From: Caprimulgus europaeus
Lineage: Eukaryota; Chordata; Aves; Caprimulgiformes; Caprimulgidae
Direction: 5' to 3'
Assembly (NCBI GenBank): GCA_907165065.1
Contig: OU015528.1
Location: forward strand, 25,812,015-25,876,014
Length of the DNA stretch: 64,000 bases
Part shown: positions 62,901 through 64,000 of the stretch, one piece after another
How positions within the stretch are numbered: the first letter of the stretch is position 1
Layout of the letters: every line of letters starts with the position of its first letter
Notes under the pieces: model-generated
Databases searched by the model: none
What the model was told of the DNA's origin: nothing
What the model saw: only the letters and a program-made list of their open reading frames with translations
Translations under genes and position numbers: made by a program

Positions 62901-63603
62901 AGTATCCTGCTTTACCACTCCGCTGTGTACTAATGATAGATCAACAGAATATCAGTCTAAAATGCAATTAGTAAATCACTAAGTGCTTCTGAACATGTAC
63001 CCATTCTGAACATGCCCATCAAGAAGACATGTTCCACTAATCCAGAATAGGATTAGGATGCCAGTGCTTCAAAGATATATCCATGGATTTAATATTTTAC
63101 ATTGTGAGTAAATCCATTGAAGTAGATAGCATTACTCACAGTCTCTTAAGGTAAATAGATGTGCAAGTCCTGGGTGCTTGAGCCCTTGGCACACCAACAT
63201 CTGAGGAAGCACAAGAACAATGCACAGTCCTTCTCTTAAGACCTATGAGGAGTGTTCTGTGTCTGAATGTTCAGTTAAATATTTGTAGAGGATATGGTTA
63301 AAAAGAAGAATGATTGATTGCTAGCTGTAGTTAGAACTGGCATGTTTCCTGCAGCAGTAGCTGTACATTAGTCTTGGCAAAACCATAGACTCACAGCTAT
63401 TACAGACTGTCATTTTCATTGTCTGTGCCATGTGTACTTATTGGTCCTCCTCATAAAAAGAAAAGTAAATAGTGATATTTTTACTGGCTGTATACTTTGT
63501 AGTAATTCTTCTTGTCTCTTCTATTTTTTTAGCTCCTAATGTGGCTCCTTCTGATGTCGGAGGAGGGGGTGGAAGCAATAGAGAGCTGACAATAACATGG
63601 ATG
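14884..63603 (+). CDS. CNTN1: Contactin-1 (F11), spliced, 3'-incomplete; 16 coding exons
   Basis: Contactin-1 is a GPI-anchored immunoglobulin-superfamily adhesion molecule of neurons and oligodendrocyte precursors. Family knowledge: it binds Caspr/CNTNAP1 and neurofascin-155 at paranodes, plus tenascins and RPTPs. The sixteen exons, listed separately, sum to 2142 nt, exactly 714 codons, with no stop and GT-AG at every junction. Order: signal peptide 1-19, Ig1 (C52-C101), Ig2 (C145-C198), Ig3 (C249-C296), Ig4 (C338-C377), Ig5 (C422-C470), Ig6 (C512-C569), FNIII-1 (about 588-690), start of FNIII-2 (from about 691). N-glycosylation sequons fall at N195, N244, N324, N443, N459, N480, N507 and N577. 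Long stretches match contactin-1 as I know it, for example [20 protein letters not shown] in Ig5, which separates it from CNTN2-6. The remaining FNIII domains and GPI signal lie beyond the window. Confidence 0.96.
14942..24276 (+). other. CNTN1: CNTN1 intron 1 (9.3 kb)
   Basis: The intron separates the signal peptide from Ig1. It is mostly AT-rich and lacks recognisable interspersed repeats. Between 20456 and 21085 there is an antisense protein-like relic, listed separately. An A-rich, C-interrupted tract lies at 23335-23399. I looked for the 33-nt alternative exon known in human CNTN1 (adding 11 residues after the signal peptide) and did not see a convincing one. Confidence 0.85.
20456..21085 (-). 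pseudogene. Antisense protein-like relic, family not recognised
   Basis: Reading the minus strand from about 21085 downwards, three abutting open stretches in shifted frames look protein-like rather than random. The first (21085-20930) includes [19 protein letters not shown] and LHGTVKFGE. The second (20924-20700) includes [20 protein letters not shown] and [19 protein letters not shown], and reads on past a TAA through [20 protein letters not shown]. The third (20566-20456) includes [19 protein letters not shown]. At least two frameshifts and one internal stop break it. I do not recognise the family. It may be a processed pseudogene, an old viral insertion or chance. Confidence 0.35.
24277..24406 (+). 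CDS. CNTN1: CNTN1 coding exon 2: mature N-terminus and first half of Ig1
   Basis: Acceptor TTTTTCAG precedes 24277 and donor GTGACT follows 24406. The exon is 130 nt, entering in phase 1 and leaving in phase 2. It encodes residues 20-62, starting [14 protein letters not shown], the first mature residues after signal cleavage. It contains C52 (motif MNCRARA), the B-strand cysteine of Ig1. The donor is the weakest of the set, lacking the usual A-A-G after GT, but the frame and the next exon support it. The mature start corresponds to the form lacking the short N-terminal insert present in one human isoform. Confidence 0.93.
24407..28224 (+). other. CNTN1: CNTN1 intron 2 (3.8 kb)
   Basis: Splits Ig1 (phase 2). 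AT-rich; apart from T-rich runs at about 27034-27048 I see no repeats or coding matter. Confidence 0.9.
28225..28397 (+). CDS. CNTN1: CNTN1 coding exon 3: second half of Ig1
   Basis: Acceptor TTTTTTAACAG and donor GTAAGC bound 173 nt (phase 2 in, phase 1 out). It encodes residues 63-120, including the C-strand tryptophan W64, the block [18 protein letters not shown], and the F-strand DAGKYVC motif with C101 that pairs with C52. The domain ends SEATLSFG. The Ig1-Ig2 boundary lies at the phase-1 intron that follows. Confidence 0.95.
28398..30288 (+). other. CNTN1: CNTN1 intron 3 (1.9 kb)
   Basis: Lies at the Ig1-Ig2 boundary (phase 1). It holds a T-run at about 30047-30063 and a short AAT repeat near 30215; nothing else stands out. 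Confidence 0.9.
30289..30384 (+). CDS. CNTN1: CNTN1 coding exon 4: first half of Ig2
   Basis: This 96-nt exon lies between acceptor AAACTAG and donor GTAATT (phase 1 in and out). It encodes residues 121-152, starting [18 protein letters not shown], with the B-strand cysteine C145 in [11 protein letters not shown]. Being symmetric, it could be skipped without a frameshift, but that would remove half of Ig2 and its disulfide. There is no sequence evidence that this happens. Confidence 0.94.
30385..31329 (+). other. CNTN1: CNTN1 intron 4 (945 bp)
   Basis: Splits Ig2 (phase 1). No repeat or second gene is visible. Confidence 0.9.
31330..31536 (+). CDS. CNTN1: CNTN1 coding exon 5: second half of Ig2
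   Basis: At 207 nt this is the longest coding exon in the window, between acceptor TTTTCCTCCAG and donor GTAAGT (phase 1 in and out). It encodes residues 153-221: [15 protein letters not shown], then the very conserved block [20 protein letters not shown], and GNYSC, where C198 pairs with C145 and N195 is a glycosylation sequon. It ends in the Ig2-Ig3 linker IPLIPQSD. Confidence 0.97.
31537..32745 (+). other. CNTN1: CNTN1 intron 5 (1.2 kb)
   Basis: Lies at the Ig2-Ig3 boundary (phase 1). Reading through from exon 5 stays open to a TGA at about 31621, but that continuation shows no family similarity. No repeats were recognised. Confidence 0.9.
32746..32842 (+). CDS. CNTN1: CNTN1 coding exon 6: first half of Ig3
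   Basis: The exon is 97 nt between acceptor CATGTTAG and donor GTAAGT (phase 1 in, phase 2 out). It encodes residues 222-253, including [18 protein letters not shown] and [11 protein letters not shown]244 is a glycosylation sequon and C249 the B-strand cysteine. The preceding linker (R-A-K-V) differs from the human residues at this place. Confidence 0.95.
32998..33179 (+). CDS. CNTN1: CNTN1 coding exon 7: second half of Ig3
   Basis: This exon follows an intron of only 155 bp. It is 182 nt between acceptor TTTTCAAG and donor GTAGGT (phase 2 in, phase 1 out). It encodes residues 254-314: [32 protein letters not shown], then LYECEAEN with C296, ending HQARVYVQ. Confidence 0.96.
33180..34330 (+). 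other. CNTN1: CNTN1 intron 7 (1.15 kb)
   Basis: Lies at the Ig3-Ig4 boundary (phase 1). AT-rich; nothing else seen. Confidence 0.9.
34331..34455 (+). CDS. CNTN1: CNTN1 coding exon 8: first half of Ig4
   Basis: The exon is 125 nt between acceptor TATTCTTCAG and donor GTAAGT (phase 1 in, phase 0 out). It encodes residues 315-356, [20 protein letters not shown] and then [21 protein letters not shown]338 is the B-strand cysteine and N324 a glycosylation sequon. Ig1-4 of contactins fold into the ligand-binding horseshoe, and this exon is in its last module. Confidence 0.95.
34456..36404 (+). other. CNTN1: CNTN1 intron 8 (1.9 kb)
   Basis: Splits Ig4 (phase 0). An A17 run lies at 36314-36330, about 75 bp before the exon 9 acceptor. 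No other structure seen. Confidence 0.9.
36405..36522 (+). CDS. CNTN1: CNTN1 coding exon 9: second half of Ig4
   Basis: The exon is 118 nt between acceptor TGTTTTAG and donor GTCAGT (phase 0 in, phase 1 out). It encodes residues 357-395: [17 protein letters not shown], then [20 protein letters not shown] with C377 pairing with C338. The C'-E loop ([11 protein letters not shown]) diverges from human, while the F-G strands are nearly identical. Confidence 0.95.
36523..37666 (+). other. CNTN1: CNTN1 intron 9 (1.1 kb)
   Basis: Lies at the Ig4-Ig5 boundary (phase 1). No repeat or coding matter seen. Confidence 0.9.
37667..37817 (+). CDS. CNTN1: CNTN1 coding exon 10: first half of Ig5
   Basis: The exon is 151 nt between acceptor GCTTTCAG and donor GTTAGT (phase 1 in, phase 2 out). 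It encodes residues 396-445 and two bases of R446. [16 protein letters not shown] and [20 protein letters not shown] are essentially identical to mammalian contactin-1, making this the most diagnostic exon. C422 is the B-strand cysteine and N443 a sequon. The frame stays open 12 codons past the donor before a TAA at 37852, but that reading has no family match. Confidence 0.96.
37818..38296 (+). other. CNTN1: CNTN1 intron 10 (479 bp)
   Basis: Splits Ig5 (phase 2). Short and featureless. Confidence 0.9.
38297..38424 (+). CDS. CNTN1: CNTN1 coding exon 11: second half of Ig5
   Basis: The exon is 128 nt between acceptor TTTCAATAG and donor GTAAAT (phase 2 in, phase 1 out). It encodes residues 446-488: [20 protein letters not shown], then [17 protein letters not shown] with C470. 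Sequons are at N459 and N480. Confidence 0.96.
38425..40975 (+). other. CNTN1: CNTN1 intron 11 (2.6 kb)
   Basis: Lies at the Ig5-Ig6 boundary (phase 1). Contains T-rich and GT-rich low-complexity near 38785-38810 and 39757-39772. Open frames on both strands near 40170-40570 show no family resemblance. Confidence 0.9.
40976..41151 (+). CDS. CNTN1: CNTN1 coding exon 12: first half of Ig6
   Basis: The exon is 176 nt between acceptor AACTTCACAG and donor GTAAGA (phase 1 in, phase 0 out). It encodes residues 489-547: [40 protein letters not shown], then GFVIDFEKE and HYERNVM. C512 is the B-strand cysteine and N507 a sequon. Confidence 0.96.
46926..47302 (-). other. Antisense open stretches in intron 12, possible pseudogene fragment
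   Basis: Minus-strand frame 47302-47054 reads [20 protein letters not shown] and then [20 protein letters not shown]. At about 47120 a shifted frame (47129-46926) takes over with [20 protein letters not shown] and [20 protein letters not shown], ending in stops. One frameshift would join them, giving about 120 residues of protein-like composition. I do not recognise a family and cannot exclude chance in AT-rich DNA. Confidence 0.25.
49573..49606. repeat. (GAT)n trinucleotide microsatellite
   Basis: About eleven ATG/GAT units with one C interruption, preceded at 49507-49521 by a TAT run. It abuts the GC-rich block that starts about 35 bp downstream. Confidence 0.95.
49640..50210. repeat. Isolated GC-rich block, unclassified
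   Basis: About 570 bp of strongly GC-rich DNA in an otherwise AT-rich intron. Short motifs such as GCAGGGCCC, CCTGGCCAGG and GGCAGGGG recur irregularly in the first half. Open frames exist on both strands, as expected where stops are rare, and none resembles a known protein. The edges are sharp: the GAT array on the left and AT-rich DNA after about 50215. It could be a degenerate GC minisatellite, an unclassified retroelement end or a small CpG-containing regulatory region. CpG is moderate, mainly near 50005-50045. Confidence 0.45.
50765..50885 (+). CDS. CNTN1: CNTN1 coding exon 13: second half of Ig6
   Basis: This exon lies 9.6 kb after exon 12, the longest gap in the coding region. It is 121 nt between acceptor TTTGTAACAG and donor GTAAGG (phase 0 in, phase 1 out). 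It encodes residues 548-587: [18 protein letters not shown], then [21 protein letters not shown]569 pairs with C512 and N577 is a sequon. It ends at the linker to the fibronectin repeats. Confidence 0.96.
51368..51473 (+). mobile_element. CR1 LINE 3'-end fragment (sense)
   Basis: The stretch GTGGTGCTTAGGGACATGG, then GATCTTAAAGGTCATTTCCA and AATTCTATGATT at the end, matches the terminal part of avian CR1 elements. About 105 bp remain, 5'-truncated and noncoding. Confidence 0.8.
54298..54377. repeat. 40-bp direct tandem duplication (two copies)
   Basis: Copies at 54298-54337 and 54338-54377 abut exactly and differ at two positions (T/G at the seventh base, T/C at base 25). Each contains ATGAAGGCCAAGAGAAA and GTGAAGAGTTCTATA. 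Confidence 0.96.
54572..54604. repeat. G20 homopolymer followed by (GA)7
   Basis: Twenty uninterrupted G (54572-54591) run into seven GA units. A G20 tract can form G-quadruplexes and is prone to length error in sequencing, so the true length is uncertain. It lies about 310 bp upstream of the exon 14 acceptor. Confidence 0.95.
54917..55075 (+). CDS. CNTN1: CNTN1 coding exon 14: Ig6-FNIII hinge and first half of FNIII-1
   Basis: The exon is 159 nt between acceptor TATTTTCAG and donor GTAAGA (phase 1 in and out). It encodes residues 588-640, starting with the Gly-Pro-rich hinge GPPGPPGG known between Ig6 and FNIII-1 in contactin-1. It continues with [20 protein letters not shown], where W610 is the core B-strand tryptophan of FNIII. 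The N616-H-S sequon is followed by Pro, so its use is doubtful. Confidence 0.96.
55076..58381 (+). other. CNTN1: CNTN1 intron 14 (3.3 kb)
   Basis: Splits FNIII-1 (phase 1). Contains an A-rich run near 56302-56330 and the 21-T tract next to the exon 15 acceptor. No interspersed repeat recognised. Confidence 0.9.
58359..58379 (+). repeat. CNTN1: T21 tract at the exon 15 splice acceptor
   Basis: Twenty-one consecutive T directly before AG at 58380-58381. This forms the whole polypyrimidine tract of the exon 15 acceptor and is also a mutable homopolymer. Confidence 0.95.
58382..58531 (+). CDS. CNTN1: CNTN1 coding exon 15: second half of FNIII-1
   Basis: The exon is 150 nt (phase 1 in and out), encoding residues 641-690. 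[12 protein letters not shown], then [20 protein letters not shown] with the FNIII E-F strand L-P-W-x-x-Y core, then [17 protein letters not shown]. The acceptor is extreme: 21 consecutive T (58359-58379) and then AG. The donor is GTACGT at 58532, overlapped 4 nt later by a second GT (GTAAAC) that would put the next exon out of frame. Confidence 0.95.
59434..60817 (+). pseudogene. CR1 reverse transcriptase pseudogene
   Basis: Decayed coding part of the CR1 element. Open segments are at about 59434-59660 (one frame), 59765-59930 (second), 59930-60138 (third), 60206-60469 (second frame again) and 60488-60710 (same frame after the TAG). The palm motifs remain readable, but the frame is broken in several places, so no functional enzyme is made. 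Confidence 0.9.
59434..60907 (+). mobile_element. CR1 LINE, 5'-truncated, broken reverse transcriptase
   Basis: A 1.47-kb non-LTR retrotransposon copy in the same direction as CNTN1. The 3' end is two ATTCTGTG units, the CR1 tail. It starts within the reverse transcriptase ([20 protein letters not shown], then [17 protein letters not shown]). It continues through motif A ([11 protein letters not shown], 59768-59800), the [20 protein letters not shown] block and the catalytic FADD of motif C (60028-60039), to the C-terminal [20 protein letters not shown] and [20 protein letters not shown]. Reading shifts frame at least twice before motif C and once after it. In-frame stops occur at 60139 (TAA) and 60470 (TAG). 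The N-terminal part, endonuclease and ORF1 are absent, so it cannot move on its own. Confidence 0.96.
63533..63603 (+). CDS. CNTN1: CNTN1 coding exon 16: start of FNIII-2
   Basis: The exon is 71 nt between acceptor CTATTTTTTTAG and donor GTAGGT (phase 1 in, phase 0 out). It encodes residues 691-714: [20 protein letters not shown] then ITWM. The GGGGG run and RELTITW are a contactin-1 signature at the opening of FNIII-2. This is the last CNTN1 exon in the window; the remaining FNIII exons and the C-terminal GPI signal should follow after 64000. Confidence 0.94.
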
Positions 63604-64000
63604 GTAGGTGTTGCACTAAGATGGCACGACTTGTCTGATCTTTCTTCTGAAACCCATGGCTGGTTGGTCACTGGCTTCTGTGAGAGCAGGGTTTGTACAC
63701 AGTGTATAGGTTTTCAGATTTTTTTCATAAAAATATGTAAAAAGGAATGAGGATGACTATATTTTAGATGTTTATGTATTGGACATTTCTAAAATATGAA
63801 CTAAAATACTCTCTGAGTATGTTTCAAAGAGACTGAAACGTGTACTGACTATTATAATGCATTGATATAACTGCATAATTTTTTTTTAATTCAGTTCAAA
63901 ATATTTCTTCAGTTTTCCTCAGTACTTTAGCAATGAATTTACATGAAGAAAAAATTTCTAAGTTTCTGAAAAAGGATGATCTACACTTATTTTAAAATAT
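63604..64000 (+). other. CNTN1: CNTN1 intron 16, 5' part
   Basis: AT-rich intron sequence after the exon 16 donor, continuing beyond the window. Nothing else is visible. Confidence 0.88.

Larger units (their letters stand above)
58532..63532 (+). other. CNTN1: CNTN1 intron 15 (5.0 kb)
   Basis: Lies at the FNIII-1/FNIII-2 boundary (phase 1). Nearly a third is the CR1 insertion at 59434-60907. Outside that it is AT-rich without recognised repeats. Confidence 0.9.

Overview
The window is vertebrate nuclear DNA, AT-rich, with long introns and canonical GT-AG splicing. It is most likely from a bird: the interspersed repeats are CR1 LINEs ending in the 8-bp tail repeat typical of avian CR1, and the one gene recognised matches contactin-1 (CNTN1; F11 in chicken). 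The species cannot be told from the sequence.

The only gene I can support is CNTN1 on the + strand, incomplete at its 3' end. Sixteen coding exons between 14884 and 63603 join in one frame to encode the first 714 residues of a protein of about 1,010: a signal peptide (exon 1), six Ig domains (exons 2-13, two per domain), the first fibronectin III domain (exons 14-15) and the start of the second (exon 16). The rest of the FNIII repeats and the GPI-anchor signal lie beyond 64000. Every exon junction was checked for reading phase. Contactin-1 is a GPI-anchored neural adhesion molecule. No second gene, tRNA, rRNA or CRISPR array was seen.

Layout: 1-14808 is noncoding DNA upstream of the signal-peptide exon. 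It holds an antisense CR1 tail, an LTR-like GC-richer block (about 5100-5910) and an ATAGAT hexanucleotide array (11994-12174). From 14809 to the end are the exons, separated by introns of 155 bp to 9.6 kb. Intron 1 carries a degraded antisense protein-like stretch (20456-21085). Intron 12 (9.6 kb) holds two further antisense open stretches and an isolated GC-rich block next to a GAT array (49573-50210). Intron 13 has a small CR1 tail, a G20-(GA)7 tract and a perfectly abutting 40-bp duplication. Intron 15 contains a 1.47-kb sense-oriented, 5'-truncated and broken CR1 copy.

I found no convincing undescribed system. The best leads are the unidentified antisense protein relic in intron 1, the unclassified GC-rich and LTR-like blocks, the three in-frame ATGs behind tandem acceptors at the start exon, and the 21-T acceptor of exon 15.
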